From the NCBI GenBank assembly GCA_030411725.1, contig MU839830.1, positions 1,922,001 to 1,986,000 on the forward strand: 64,000 bases of DNA, given 5' to 3'. A program made the translations under genes and the position numbers. Below the pieces are notes generated by a model. It was not told where the DNA came from, did no database searches, and saw nothing but the letters and a program-made list of their open reading frames with translations. Below, in pieces: positions 21,173 through 33,562 of this stretch (position 1 is its first letter; each line of letters starts with the position of its first letter). The DNA comes from Echria macrotheca (Eukaryota; Ascomycota; Sordariomycetes; Sordariales; Schizotheciaceae).

Positions 21173-22780
21173 CTACTTTCTGAACAACTTGGGAATATCA
21201 TCCACCTTGATCTTCTGATCCAGAATCAACTCGACAGCCATGAAAAGCGGATAATGGTTCTCGAGGCCACGACTTCTAAGGAAGCTGCTGACTTCCCGCG
21301 TCGTCGAGATACCCTGCAGCTTCTGCCCATTGAGCTCCGTCCGCTCAATCTCCTGAACAGACACACCACGCTCAACCGCCATCTTGGAATACCTCCAGTT
21401 GCGGGCAGCCGTGCACGAGACAATCATGTCGCCCCATCCGGCGCTCTCCTCCCAAAACGTCTTCTCCTGAATAGTCTCGGGGAAGAATTCGCGGGCAAAG
21501 GCGATAATCTCCAACATGCCCCTGCGCATGACGGCCGTCTTGGCGGTCATGTTCCAGCCATGACCCTCCACAAAGCCGCATGCAATGGCCACGATGTTTT
21601 TCAAGGCGCCGCCGAGCGAGACTCCAACAACGTCCGACACCATGGACACGGTGAAGTAGGGTCTGCTGAACAGCTTGTGGAACTCTTCGTGATCTAGGGG
21701 GGGATAGTCCAGGGGCAGCGGAACGAGCTTCGTCTTGCTGACCTGACCGCGAGAGTCCTTGTGCTCTCCGTTAGAAGAAGCAGGGCTCTCAGACCCGTTG
21801 GATGAACCGTTCGCCGACCGAATGTCACACGGAGGTGTGTTGTAGGCAATGGTAGTCTCGCACCACTCCTCGTTCGCGATTTCGCTAGCAATGTTGGCAC
21901 CGCTCAATGCGCCGCAGTATATGCCCAGGGTATCGCCGATGTGCTCGCAGATGAGCTCGATCTTGTCATCCGTAACTGTCACGCCCTTGATGCAGCTTAT
22001 GCCTCGGGCGTAGGGGAGGATGTGATCCTTAACTTGCCGAAGGATGTTGTTGATGAATTCGTGGGGGAAATTGAAGACGAGGATAGTTGAGCCCTTGACA
22101 GCGTCTTGGAGCGATGGGTTCGCAATAACATTGCTGGGCAACGGGATGTTGGGAAGGTACTTGACGTTTTCGTGGTATTTGTTGATAATGCCTGTGAGGT
22201 TTTGCGGTTCGTCGCCAACGGCGGGGTCGTAGTGCGGCGAGGTCTTGGGGAGCGTCACCTTCTCCTCGTACACCCACATCTGCACCTCCTCCTCGAAGAC
22301 ATCAGGGTGCTCACGCGTGCTTTCGGCGAGGAGCTTGGCAACCGTGGTGCCCCAGTTTCCGGACCCGATCACCGTCACCTTGTGCTTCTGCCGAAAGGAA
22401 CCGTTTGGTACCGTCATCTTGGCGGTTCTGGACAGACTACGACAGACAGTCGACGATGGAGAGCTGGAGAGCGCGGTGCTGGGGAGTTCGGACGCGAGCA
22501 ATTGGGACAAACGAGGGGAAACAGTAGGACGGGGAGGTGGAGAAGGGGATGTCGAAAAGATCCGGGAGCCGACAAAGGGTCTCACGAGTAAGCCGCCGGC
22601 GGGGTGGATCTGGAAATGCAGCTGGGTCACGTTGGGTTGTGGACGGGGAAAGCGGTGAGAACGTCGACTGGGATTGCTGAACAAACCAACAAAGCTGCGC
22701 TGCTGCTGCTGCTGCTGCAAGTCGGAAGCGCGCCAGAACTTATACGGAGCCAATGCAGAGGGGCGATATAGTAGGGTCAT
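21173..22780 (-). CDS. gpd1: NAD-dependent glycerol-3-phosphate dehydrogenase
   Basis: The enzyme reduces dihydroxyacetone phosphate to glycerol 3-phosphate for glycerol and lipid synthesis and redox balance. From the ATG at 22417 it has 414 residues, the usual length. The Rossmann motif VIGSGNWGTTVAKLL comes first, then FNFPHEFINNIL, ISCIKGVTV, the catalytic-lysine segment LGGALKNIVAIACGF, ESAGWGDMIVSCTAARN, and TELNGQKLQGISTTREV near the end. A Ser/Gly/Asn-rich insertion (about residues 205-232) interrupts the core, as in other filamentous fungi. The frame stays open upstream: an ATG at 22780 would add 121 residues rich in Arg, Ser and Gln (including six Gln in a row) and poor in acidic residues, which looks like a mitochondrial leader. 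I give the longer form as the span; both starts may be used. No intron was found. Confidence 0.93.
   Translation of the reverse strand: MTLLYRPSALAPYKFWRASDLQQQQQQRSFVGLFSNPSRRSHRFPRPQPNVTQLHFQIHPAGGLLVRPFVGSRIFSTSPSPPPRPTVSPRLSQLLASELPSTALSSSPSSTVCRSLSRTAKMTVPNGSFRQKHKVTVIGSGNWGTTVAKLLAESTREHPDVFEEEVQMWVYEEKVTLPKTSPHYDPAVGDEPQNLTGIINKYHENVKYLPNIPLPSNVIANPSLQDAVKGSTILVFNFPHEFINNILRQVKDHILPYARGISCIKGVTVTDDKIELICEHIGDTLGIYCGALSGANIASEIANEEWCETTIAYNTPPCDIRSANGSSNGSESPASSNGEHKDSRGQVSKTKLVPLPLDYPPLDHEEFHKLFSRPYFTVSMVSDVVGVSLGGALKNIVAIACGFVEGHGWNMTAKTAVMRRGMLEIIAFAREFFPETIQEKTFWEESAGWGDMIVSCTAARNWRYSKMAVERGVSVQEIERTELNGQKLQGISTTREVSSFLRSRGLENHYPLFMAVELILDQKIKVDDIPKLFRK
22700..22717 (+). repeat. CTG trinucleotide repeat (polyglutamine on minus strand)
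   Basis: Six CTG units encode six glutamines in the N-terminal extension of the gpd1 frame on the opposite strand. Repeats of this kind often vary in length. Confidence 0.8.
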
Positions 22781-25103
22781 CAGGCCCGGATCGGCCACGC
22801 GGAGGCGCCGTCTTGGGGGTGGAATTGATCGGTGCCGCCGGTGCAACTCCTTTGGCCTGCTTCTTGTTCCAGCGCCGAAGTGCTCTCGTGCTTCACGCCA
22901 CCCTTTCCCGACCTTGTTGAGCGCCATGACGCAAGGAAGCGGCAGAATCAACCTCACCGCCTGCCCATTGCAGCGCGTCAGCCTCAACGAAAATTTCTGC
23001 CCTTTCCCACCACAAGCTTGTGACAGTCGCCCTTCCGACGGCCTGCAGCCGCTGCCGATTCTCACCTCGGTCACACCTCGGCCTCCGCCGCAACTTTCCC
23101 TTTCTTCTCAACCTTTCGCCGAGGTCACGGCGCGCCAAGCCTGGAATGCGATTCCATTGCGGCGCTGTCTGAAATGAGAGACCGAGGTAGAATTGACTGG
23201 ACCACCCTCGGATGCGCCAATGATGGCGATCCAGTTGCCCTTTTTTAATGTTCCGCCGCGTCGGGACTTCTGCAGCTTCCGATACGGGCATTGCGGGCCT
23301 TTCCGGGAGTATATTTCGGGAGCAACCGGCCCACCGGCCCTCGGTCTCGATCAATTGGTTTGGATGCGCACCGCATTTCGCCTACCACACCGAGTTCTTG
23401 GGCCGGACTGGCAGCTGCCTCTTAAGTAAAGTTTGATCTTTAGTACAAGTTTACACCGCGGCAGTTTCGTTCCTCTCGGATGTCCAAGTACAATCTTCCC
23501 CGGTGCGGCGGGGCAAAGGCAAGCCGGACCGGGTAGGGAGACCCGACCTCCCGGCGCCGATTTCACACCCGGCCTCCGGAAGCCGGAGTCCGGATCGCCG
23601 ACTCGCACAGCTGAATTCAAGAACTACTTTAACTCAACGCCGATATTTTCTCCGGATAAACCGACGCCTGTGTTCTACACCCTTTCGGAAACATTTCCCT
23701 CCGAGAGCGTTATCGGTTTCTTGAGCAATCTCCTGGGCTCATTGTCCTAGCATTAGCACAACGACAGCTACACTACGTGGCCAACGCAGGCACGACCGAA
23801 GTATTTTAAGCAACCGTTGCCCCGGTGGAGCGCTCCAGCATCCGCCGACGCGTCAGTGCTACCGACTGACTGTTTGAAGGCGTCGCGGCTCTCGATGTCC
23901 CGAGAGCCACCACTTGGGAGTATCCGGAACTTTGGAATGGTATCATCCAGATTCTTACCCATCTCGATCTGTCCTGGATCGACGTCACCGATCTGACCCG
24001 GTTGGGGAAAGCGAAGCCTCCGTGATCTCGGCAGCCTCCGAAAGGCAAGGACGGGAGATCTGCTTTCCAAACGCAGCGGCCTGTGCGGTGGGGCTTCCAC
24101 GGCTGCAAGTCGCTGATGTCACTGTGCATCGAACAAGAGGGGCTGCTGTCGCTTGACTGTTTCCCACGTGCGGGGCACGACCCAAGGCTCAAGACGCGCG
24201 TTCAGCTTCGTCGATCAACGAGGCGCTGATATTCAGACGGTACCTGAAAGAGGGACGAACCTCTATCTGACATGTAGTTTTGCAATTTTTCAAGCTTGCT
24301 GCAGCCGAAAATAAGTGTAGATTCCTCGGATGGCTGTTGAATAATGGCCGTGTGGGGTCCGGATTCATGCCGCTGACCATCGTCATCGATCGATTGGGGG
24401 GCGGAGGAGTTGGGTCGATGCAGCTCTCAGGTTGCCCCTGACTCTGCTAACGTTAGTGTACATCCGTCAAAATGGCGACTCCTGCCCGTCCCTGTCAACG
24501 CTGAGATGATCAGGGGTAACTACTTAATGGTCATCCCAAGACGGGGAACCAGCCCTGGATCCTGCATTGAGCTACCACGAGTGACATTGGTAGCCCAAGG
24601 TGAATCCGTTGTCTGTCACCAGCCGGGCGGAACGCGGAAGGACTGGGCATCCTTGAGCTCCGGCTTGCAGCAGCCGGTTTTGAGCGCGTCAGAGTGGTCT
24701 TTCTGCTTCCGTACTGGCCGGCGAACCAGCCATTTTGCGGCATCCAAGCTGCCTTCACCGACTATCCCACTTGTTGCGGCAGTTTCCAAGGTTGTGTCTC
24801 GCAGGTTGAGAAGCTTATATGATCAGCCTTGGGATCTTGCACCCAGCATAGTCCCTCCCCCTTCTGATCCTTCGCCCTGATTCCTGCCTTGCCAGCCAGC
24901 CATTTGCTACGTGTCGATCCCTTTCTCCTCGCCGACGTGGCAGCTCGCATGTCCTTTCGAAAATTGTCGATTCGCCTCACCATTTCTGCCTTATCGGGTG
25001 ATCGGGCGCGAGACGAGATTGCAACAAACGAGCGCGGGGTACCCAACCATAACCTGAAAGCTCCGAGCTCCCCAAGCTCGAAGCTCCGTTTCCCCTCTCC
25101 ACC
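22781..25103. other. Divergent intergenic region between gpd1 and gdb1
   Basis: About 2.3 kb separates the two divergent genes and probably holds both promoters. The frame upstream of gpd1 stays open to 23074, but its sequence there is low-complexity. Around 23920-24020 a plus-strand peptide PELWNGIIQILTHLDLSW vaguely recalls an F-box helix, but a stop follows at once. No gene is called. Just before gdb1 an AGCTCC-type motif repeats (25060-25090). Confidence 0.5.
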
Positions 25104-28100
25104 ATGATCCCCAAAACCATGGTTTCCAGCGAGGTCTATCTGCTGCCCCTGAACGACGATGGCTCGCCCCAGGTGCCCGGCGAGTACATTTACCTGGCTC
25201 CGAAGACGCCCGATCCCGTAACGATCCGCTTTGCGATCGAAGGCACCTCCAGCATCTGCCGTCATGGAAGTCTCTGGGTCAATATCCCCGAAGAGGGGAA
25301 AGAGTTTCGTCGCGACCAGTTTCGCGAGTTCAAGTGCGCCAAACCCCTGGATTGGCGAGGAGGCGGTTTTGCTGAGCGCTAACACTTGGCCCAGGCTCGT
25401 CCCAGACTTCAATCGCACCCTAGAAATTTCGGTCCCGATCTACCAGGCCGGCGCCTATGCATTTTACACCACCTATGCCGAACTCCCTGATCTCTCGGAA
25501 ACTCTGGCACCTAAACAGACGAATGGCGCATCCAAGACCAAAACCAAGCGCACTTCGCTCTACTACATCGATGTGGCGCCACGCCTCACCCTTGAGGGCA
25601 GACCGCTGCCGCTGCCGGCCCTTTCGGTCTTTTCCACCATCAGCAAGTTCATGGGCAAATATCCACAAGACTGGGAGCGTCATCTTAGGGGCATTAGCGA
25701 CAGAGGATACAACATGGTTCATTTCACGCCCCTGCAGGTCAGGGGCGCCTCCAATTCTCCATACAGTCTGTACGACCAACTCGGCTGGGATTCGAACTGT
25801 TTCCCTGGAGGGGAGAAGGATGTCCAAAAGATGGTGGAGAGCCTGGAAAAGAACCACTCGCTACTGAGCTTGACGGACATAGTTCTGAACCACACCGCGC
25901 ATAACAGCGCGTGGTTAATGGACCACCCTGAAGCAGGCTACAACCTCACAACGGCACCCTGGCTTGAATCTGCCTATCTGCTGGACACGAAGCTGTTGGA
26001 ACTCGGGTTCAAGCTAGAGAAGCTCGGACTCCCAACAGAGCTGAAGTCACTTGATGACCTCATGAAGATCATGGACGCGATCAAAAAGGAGGTCATTGCA
26101 GAGATCCGGCTCTGGGAATACTATGCACTGGACGTTGACCGGGATGCAGACGCCGCTGTCGAGGCGTGGGCTGCCGGGGAGACGACGTTTCCAGCTGGCT
26201 CGATGGGACCCGACGGTGTGGACGGGCTTCGGGCTCAGACCCCCGAAGGTCAGGCCGAATTTCTCATGAAACACGGGCTGGCTGGAATGGACTATCTGGG
26301 TGAGCGATACAGACGACATGTCATTCCCAGTGTTGGCGCTGCGCTGTTGAGTGCGATATTTGGCAGGTTCGAAGGCGACGACGCTGACAGTGCGGATCGG
26401 GCGGCGGCCCGAACAAAGATCACGGAGATACTGGATATTGTGAATGTCCCGTTTTACAAGGAGTACGACGCAGAGGTTGCAGAGCTTCTCCAGCAGCTTT
26501 TCAACCGAATCAAGTACGTGCGCTTGGACGACCATGGGCCGAAGTTGGGACCGATCAACTGGGAGAATCCGTTGATTGAAACTTATTTTACCCGCCTTCC
26601 CCAGAACGAACGGACAGCCAAGCACAAGAAAGAAGATCTTGTTCTCGTCAACAATGGCTGGGTCTGGGGAGGAAACGCTCTGGTCGACAATGCGGGGCCG
26701 CAGTCACGGGTCTATCTCAGGCGGGAGGTCATTGTTTGGGGCGATTGCACCAAGCTGCGGTATGGAAAGGGGCCAGAAGACAGCCCTTGGCTTTGGGAGC
26801 ACATGACAAAATACGCCCGAATGCTCGCCAAATACTTCGCAGGCTTCCGGATCGATAACTGCCATTCGACGCCACTCCATGTCGCCGAACACATCCTGGA
26901 TGAAGCTCGACGCGTCCGCCCAGATCTTTACGTCGTTGCTGAGCTCTTCACCGGCTCCGAAGAGATGGACTACGTCTTCGTCAAGCGTCTCGGCCTGAGT
27001 TCTCTGATCCGTGAAGCGATGCAAGCTTGGAGCACCGGTGAACTGAGTAGGTTGGTTCACCGCCACGGTGGTCGCCCCATCGGCAGCTTCGAAGTGGACG
27101 AAATTTCCAGTGCCGAAGTGAAGACTCCAGCCAACGGCGACTCGGGGCAAGGAGACCGATATACCAGAGAAATCATCCGGCTGATCAAGCCGGTTCCAGT
27201 CCAGGCTCTCTTTATGGACTGCACGCACGACAACGAGGTTCCTGCCCAGAAGAGGGATGCCCGCGATACGCTGCCGAATGCCGCGCTGGTCGCGATGTGT
27301 TCTAGTGCTATCGGTAGCGTGATGGGCTACGACGAGATCTACCCCAAACTGGTTGACTTGGTCGGCGAAACCCGCCTCTACACTTCCGAGTCCTCCAAGT
27401 TCCCTGTCAAGGTCGGGGAAGGAAAAGGCGGTATCGCTGGGGTCAAAAAGCTGCTCAATCAGATACATACGCTTATGGGCATGGATGGATATGACGAGAC
27501 GCACATTCATCATGAGGACCAGTACATTACGGTGCACAGGGTACACCCAGGATCCAGGAAAGGCTACTTCCTGATTGCTCATACGGCATTTCCTGGCTAC
27601 GGCAACGGAAACGGCGCTTTTAACCCCGTGCATTTGACTGGCACCAAAGCCAAGCATCTCGGAAGCTGGACGCTCGAGGTCGATACGAGCAAGGAGGCAA
27701 TCGAGGAGGTGCTGAGCGACAAGAAGAACCTGCGCGGGCTCCCTTCTCGACTCGTTGGCCTCCCTGGTATCCGTATGGAAACAAAGGGTAATGACACTAT
27801 CATTACCGTTCGTGAAAGGTTTCCACCGGGAAGCATCGCTCTGTTCGAGACCTGGATTCCGGCAGCAGAGCACTCCAGCGGTTTGGACGCGTTTGTGACG
27901 TCTGGAGCCAAGACCGCCATGGCTGAACTTGACCTCGTCGACTTGAACTTCCTGCTCTACAAGTGTGAACCAGAGGAGCGTGACGCGAGTGTCGGACGGG
28001 ACGGCACGTATGATATCCCAGGTCACGGCAAGATTGTCTATGCTGGCCTCCAGGGCTGGTGGAGCATCCTGAAAGATGTCATCAAGGACAATAACCTCGC

Positions 28101-29911
28101 ACACCCATTGTGCCAAAACCTTCGGGATGGCCAGTGGGCGCTGGATTACATCGTCGGCCGGTTGGAGCGGGCATCCAAGCTGGAGATTTACAGTCGCCTA
28201 GCTAAGCCAGCCGCTTGGCTCAAGGATCGGTTTGAAGCCGTCCGCACCATTCCTAGCTTCCTCCTTCCTCGCTACTTTGGCCTTGTTCTTCGGACCGCGT
28301 ACCATGCCGCCGTCGATCGTGCAATCTCGCTCATGAACACCAATGTCCAGAAGGGCCAATGGTTCCTGCAGCGTCTGGCCCTCGTCAGCGCTCAGCAAAC
28401 TGGCCTCGTCAACTCCGCGTCTTTATATCCAAACCGGTTCGTGCCGTCGCTGGCGGCTGGTCTCCCGCATTTTGCAGTCGAATGGGCTCGCTGCTGGGGC
28501 CGTGACGTTTTTATCTCACTCAGGGGTCTCTACCTAGGCACCGGTCGGTTCGATGAGGCGAAGGAGCACATCTTTGCCTTTGCAAGCGTCTTGAAGCACG
28601 GCATGATTCCCAACCTGCTCGGCAGCGGCAACAATCCTCGTTACAACTCCCGAGACTCGGTGTGGTTCTTTTTGCAATGCATACAGGATTATACCAAGCT
28701 AGTACCTGACGGTCTGTCGATTCTCAATGAGAAGGTCAAAAGACGATTTCTGCCATTCGACGATACCTATTTCCCCACTGACGACCCGCGGGCATATAGC
28801 AAGGAGAGCAGCATTGCGGATGTGATCCTCGAAGTGTTCCAGCGGCACGCCGAGGGGATGAAGTTCCGTGAAGCCAATGCTGGTCCGGGCCTCGACATGC
28901 AGATGAGCGACGAAGGGTTCAACATAGAGATCAAGGTGGACTGGAGCAACGGCTTCGTATTTGGCGGGAACCAACACAACTGCGGCACTTGGATGGACAA
29001 GATGGGCGAGAGTGTGCGAGCAGGGTCCAAGGGCGTTCCGGGCACGCCCAGGGATGGAGCGGCTGTGGAGATAACCGGGCTGCTTTACAACGCACTCCGT
29101 TGGGTCGCACGGCTACACGCTGATGGCAGCTATCCAGTCTCCGGGGTTAAGAAGGCTGACGGCACGTCGATATCCTTCCAAGCCTGGGCGGATCTCATCA
29201 AGGACAACTTTGAGAGGTGCTTCTTTGTGCCGATCTCCCCATCCGACGACAAGAAGTACGATGTCAACCCCAAGGTTGTCAACCGCCGCGGCATCTACAA
29301 GGACCTCTACCGTTCCGGCAAGGAGTACGAGGACTACCAGCTGCGGCCCAACTTCCCCATCGCCATGACGGCAGCCCCTGACTTGTTTGACGAGAAGCAC
29401 GCCATGCACGCGCTCTGCGTAGCCGATGCGGTTCTTCGCGGACCAACCGGCATGGCGACTCTGGACCCCAGCGACCTCAACTATAGGCCGTACTATCGCA
29501 ACAGCGAGGACAGCGACGACTTTGCCACGAGCAAGGGTCGCAACTACCACCAGGGCCCGGAATGGCTGTGGCCAACCGGGTTCTTCCTCCGGGCGCTGCT
29601 CAAGTTTGACCTCAAGCGACGGCCCGATGCCGAGGGCCGCACGGAAGCTTTCCAGCAGGTCACGCGGCGACTGATCGGTTGCAAGGAGATGATCGAGCGG
29701 AGCCCGTGGGCGGGACTGACGGAGCTGACGCAGAAGAATGGGGAGGATTGTCCTGATTCGGTGAGTCTTATTCTTTTCTCTGTGGAAACTATTCTAACGT
29801 GGGCTGTAGTCGCCGACGCAAGCGTGGTCTGCTGGGTGTCTTATCGACCTGTACATGGATGCTGCCGAGGAGCAGGCCAAGCTGGAGGCGAAGTCGTTGC
29901 CTCTGAGATAG
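25104..29911 (+). CDS. gdb1: Glycogen debranching enzyme
   Basis: Exons 25104-25333, 25395-29760 and 29810-29911 give 1565 residues. The bifunctional cytosolic enzyme first moves maltosyl or maltotriosyl units (4-alpha-glucanotransferase, GH13-like) and then hydrolyses the remaining alpha-1,6 glucose (GH133). Transferase residues are Asp564 in GFRIDNCHS, Glu593 in ELFTGSEEMD and Asp689 in MDCTHDNE. Glucosidase features are WARCWGRDVFISLRGLY, GSGNNPRYNSRDSVWFF, Asp1278 in CGTWMDKMGES and Glu1466 in HQGPEWLWPTGFF, matching the general acid/base pair of the yeast-type enzyme. The first intron has a weak donor (GTGCGC) but restores FKLVPDFNRTLEISV. The last intron (GTGAGT) restores DSPTQAWSAGCLIDLY at the C-terminus. 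Length and order are normal for the eukaryotic family. A second ATG at 25119 is a possible start. Confidence 0.96.
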
Positions 29912-31036
29912 ACGTCATCGCGTTCTCAGATCACGCTGGAGTTAGATTGGGTAGAATAACAGACCTGGGGCCCCTAAGGACATGGACAGACAAAATTGAT
30001 CATTTACCTATGGATACCTTCGAGTGCTTGAGCTTTCTTCACTCTGTTTATCCAGTCCCGTGATTCCCAGCTCACGTGAGCATGAGCTTGAGCATGAAAA
30101 TGCATGAACCTCTCGGGTCCACGGATCACGGATCACAGAACCATGAATCACCCACGTACTCTACCGCGCCGATTTACCCGGGAGACAGACTCACAGACCT
30201 GCCAGACAACAACCGAGTTGTGTTCGGACCGGGCAAAAACAAGCCTTACCCCTCGCGTGTGCCTTGACTTTCCCGTTCCCCGCCTCTGCCTGCTTGATGT
30301 CGGTGCGTTCGCGTTCCTGAACCCCCGCTGGCTTTACCCGGCCGACCGACCGGCGTGCATGTATGTACCTAGGTGGTTGCCCCTCCATGTCCAAGAAGCA
30401 CCTCATTCAAGTCCAAGGCAGCTCGATGACAATCACGACTACCTCAGGCCACATATCTTCGTACCTCGCAGACAAGCACGACGACCGGGTCAACAGGGAA
30501 CGATTCCAGTATATATAGGTGATCAATTCCATTTCCATTTCCTTTCCCCCCTCTCCCATCCTCAAATGTCCGTGAGACTTCTCATGACCCCCCGGCTGGA
30601 TATGATGGTATGGAGAGAGAGAGAGGGAGAGAGAGAGAGAGAGACAGCATATCCGGATACATGAGCCAAACATCCCATCACACAAAGATACCGAAACACA
30701 ACAAGCCACTCTTCCCACCTCTCCCTTCCCCGTCATATACACCTTTTGTATCAAGAGAAAAACACCAAAACGCCACTAGCTCCAGAGCAATGGGAAACAT
30801 CATTCCATTCCCTTCCCTTTCCGCCCATGATTGGTTCGTTCTCCTCGTGCCCGTCCTCATCCGACACATACAACGACACCTCGACCTGACCAAAAAAAAT
30901 TATACTACTAATGGGTGTGTGTGTGTGGTGTGGATGGATAATAGTGAATATACTCTGTGTGTTGTATGTAAACCGACAAGAAAAGAGAAATAATGCAACT
31001 CGCTGTCTCTAATACTGATAACGACACAAAAAGAAA
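29912..31036. other. Convergent 3' intergenic region
   Basis: No gene is recognised between the convergent stop codons of gdb1 and the next gene. It contains a GA microsatellite (listed) and a short GT-rich run near 30915. Confidence 0.6.
30612..30644 (+). repeat. GA dinucleotide microsatellite
   Basis: About 33 bp of nearly uninterrupted GA units, with one GGG break near 30626. Confidence 0.9.
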
Positions 31037-31813
31037 TTATGTGCGCTCCCCGGGCATCCACTTCTTCTTCTCCTTCTTTGGCTTCTCCCCGTATACGCCG
31101 GCCGCGCTGATGGGTGCTGGCGAAAACATACCCGCCTGAGGCACGTGTATGGAACCGCCGTTGCTGGCGTTGGGCACCACGCGGCCCGATTCCGTGGCGT
31201 GGGCTAGGTTCGTGCCGAGGGCGTACTGGCGGTCCTTCTTTCGGAGGTAACGTTTTCGCCATATACACGCACCCACCCAGATGCCTACGATCCCGACCAC
31301 CATGATGACGAGGAAGATGACCCATTGGTAATGCGTGGAAAGCCTGCCGTAGGTTAGCGTGTCCCACCTCTAGAAGCATACTCGCCAGCAACGACGGAAA
31401 TAGGAACATACCAGGTGCCTCCGCCTCCTCCACTATTGCTAGACCCCGCCGTCTGTCCAGCCTTGGCCGTCGTTGTTGGCGCGGCCTGGTTTTGGTTCTG
31501 GTTGTTGCAAAAGCTCGTGTACCACCCCTGAATACTCGACAAATCGGCTGGGTTCGGACATGCGGTCGGGGGGCAGACGTTGTTGACGCCCTGCTGGAAT
31601 GGCTGTAGCCTAGGGTCGCTGCAGAAACAGCTCCCCAGGTTCGGTGCATTTTGGGCGACGCAGGCCCCGTTCACATCGTAGAGGACACCGCAGTTCGCAA
31701 TACATGTCGGCAGCGTCGCCGCATCAAACACTGTGGTTGTGGCTGTTGACCAGTCAGCGAAACGCCCCCAATGAATTGACCAGATCCTTGTAAAATTGAT
31801 CAAACTTACCCAT
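31037..31813 (-). CDS. Cysteine-rich single-pass membrane protein
   Basis: Three exons, 31810-31813, 31412-31742 and 31037-31343, give 213 residues. The first exon holds only ATGG; the intron (donor GTAAGT, branch CTGAC, acceptor CAACAG) joins it to CCACAACC so that the protein begins MATTTVFDAATLPTCIANC. The outer region has eight cysteines (residues about 14-95) in a CFEM-like spacing and ends SIQGWYTSFC. A Gln/Asn/Thr/Gly-rich linker leads to one membrane span (WVIFLVIMVVGIVGIWVGA), a stop-transfer RKRYLRKKDR and a cytoplasmic tail ending KKEKKKWMPGERT. No cleavable signal peptide is seen, so the N-terminus would have to be translocated through the single span. Fungi have many proteins of this layout as wall sensors or receptors; its ligand is unknown. 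Confidence 0.85.
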
Positions 31814-33562
31814 GACGCAGGCTCACGGAATTGGATTTGCAGATGCGCGCCTGTCAAAGTCGCAGTTGCTTCTCTGTTCTGTGGGGTGAACCACACTGAC
31901 GTCTGCAGTGATCAACGAAACAGATCGCCAGTCCACACTTTTGGCGCACTGGTTGTGGGGGAAAGTCCGTAAATCCCAGCGCTTCGCCCGGCGTCCGAGA
32001 GCAGCGACCTAAAATCGACCTCCTTTGTCACAAGCCCGCCTACACCGCGAGCGTCGACGATGTCCAGAATATTTGTCTCCAAAAGGAAAATCCCGTATTC
32101 TCGTCCCAAGCGAATGGTGGTCTGTTCGTCAGGCGAATCCGCGAGAGAGAAAACCAGCCAATGCGATGCAAGGCTTGGCAAATCGGACGATTGATGCAAA
32201 ATGCCCAACAGGCCGTCTCGTCCTCTCTACGCCTCAATGCGGCTGTCAAAAAACACCGTCGACCAAGAATTTTCGTTGTGTTCGAGAGAGGGTTTCGTCG
32301 ACCAGATATTCAATCGAGCGAGTGCGAGTGCAATCAGATTCTCGGTCGGAGGGGTTGGGTCGGTCGGTCGGTCGGTCGGTTGTGGATTGTGTGTGCGTCC
32401 TCCTCTTTACTTCGCCTGTCGCCTTGCGTAACCTGGGGTCGGAGAAGCGAGCGAAGGTGACAGGAGTCGGTCGATAATAGGTACGCCTCCTATGAGGAAG
32501 CTCGACTTTGTCGGACGTACGAGACCATGAACCGTTGCGACGAAAAAACGAGTGTGACTATCGCCGGGCCCCTGACAGTGAGTGTGGAAAGGTGCGAGGA
32601 GAAGAGACGAAGGGAGTGCACACGGGAAAAACGGCCGCCAAGGGTGGGAACCGGGCCAAGCACAGGGCCCCAAATCCGGCTCGCGAGGGATACGTCGGCG
32701 TTGTTATTTTATTGAATGCTGACTGGCACTCTGGATGCAGGCTGGGGGTGCATTGAGCCTGCTGACGGGTCGCGGGAGGAGCGGGAGGTGGTGGTGCATC
32801 GAACGAGCAGAATTGGGGATGGAGGGTGTCGAGCCTTTGCCTGTGGGCCAAACGCGGGGCACGGTCCACCGTGGGACTTGTTCAGCAGCTTTCCCATTGC
32901 GGGACGCGCGTGTGTCATACGGGCGCTCGAATACGATGCTTATTAGCGCGTGCAAGGTTGGAATTGGGACCATGGATCCTGAATCACGTCTTCAACCTTG
33001 GGAAGTTATTATCCCCATCAATTCCGTCTCATTTCTCGCCATGTCGGCAGCAAACCTTTGGACGGGGAGACTGGGAAAGTCGGGATGGTACAAGCTGCAG
33101 CGATGACGACAACCACAGCCCGTCGCGGTTTTCCTGCTGAGGTGGCATGCCAAGGCGCGCCGCACAGTGCCCAAGGCCGCCCCAGTCTGCAGCCGCCGGT
33201 GGCCTGCGAATTCGCTCGCTCGGCTCGATCCCGTCCCGCGGCCGAGCGTGTGGTTCTTTTCTCCCGGGCTTCCATCGGAGCATCCAGCAACAATCCCCCA
33301 GCAGCCAATGATTTGTAGAAAGACGAGTTTCTGGAACTCTTCAATTTTCAGATTGCACGTCACGGGGTTTGCCCCAGAAATTTGGTGGAATTTCTTCCCT
33401 CGGACCTGACCCAACCAATGCGACGGGCTGAATGCTTGGAAATGCATCCAAGCCAGCCCTAATAAGCGCCAAGCCACGTTCCCCGATGTCCAAGCTGCGC
33501 CCAAAAGTCGAGTTTGGCTTCAGCGCTGGAATGGGAAATATACCAGACAACATTGGTCGAGT
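31814..33562. other. Intergenic region with GGTC repeat, no gene recognised
   Basis: This 1.75-kb stretch lies upstream of the membrane-protein gene and downstream of the M61 gene. Overlapping short frames run on both strands, none with a domain. The part next to 31814 should be the promoter and leader of the minus-strand gene. Confidence 0.5.
32358..32380 (+). repeat. GGTC tetranucleotide repeat
   Basis: Five tandem GGTC units plus a partial sixth lie in the upstream region of the cysteine-rich membrane protein gene. Confidence 0.9.

Noticed and set aside
23860..24215. F-box-like peptide PELWNGIIQILTHLDLSW
   Set aside because: It is very short, followed at once by a stop, and the downstream frames show no leucine-rich or other repeat; chance similarity is likely.
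25334..25394. Apparent frameshift near the start of the debranching enzyme
   Set aside because: A 61-bp GT-AG intron explains the change of frame.
25780..25810. tRNA-like B-box (ggattcgaact)
   Set aside because: It lies inside the coding sequence of gdb1 and no A-box or cloverleaf surrounds it.
26704..28116. Long minus-strand frame (470 codons) inside gdb1
   Set aside because: It is antisense to the conserved core of the debranching enzyme and has no domain of its own; GC-rich third positions keep opposite frames open.
30612..30644. CRISPR-like or transposon-end repeat
   Set aside because: It is a simple GA microsatellite without spacers or inverted ends.
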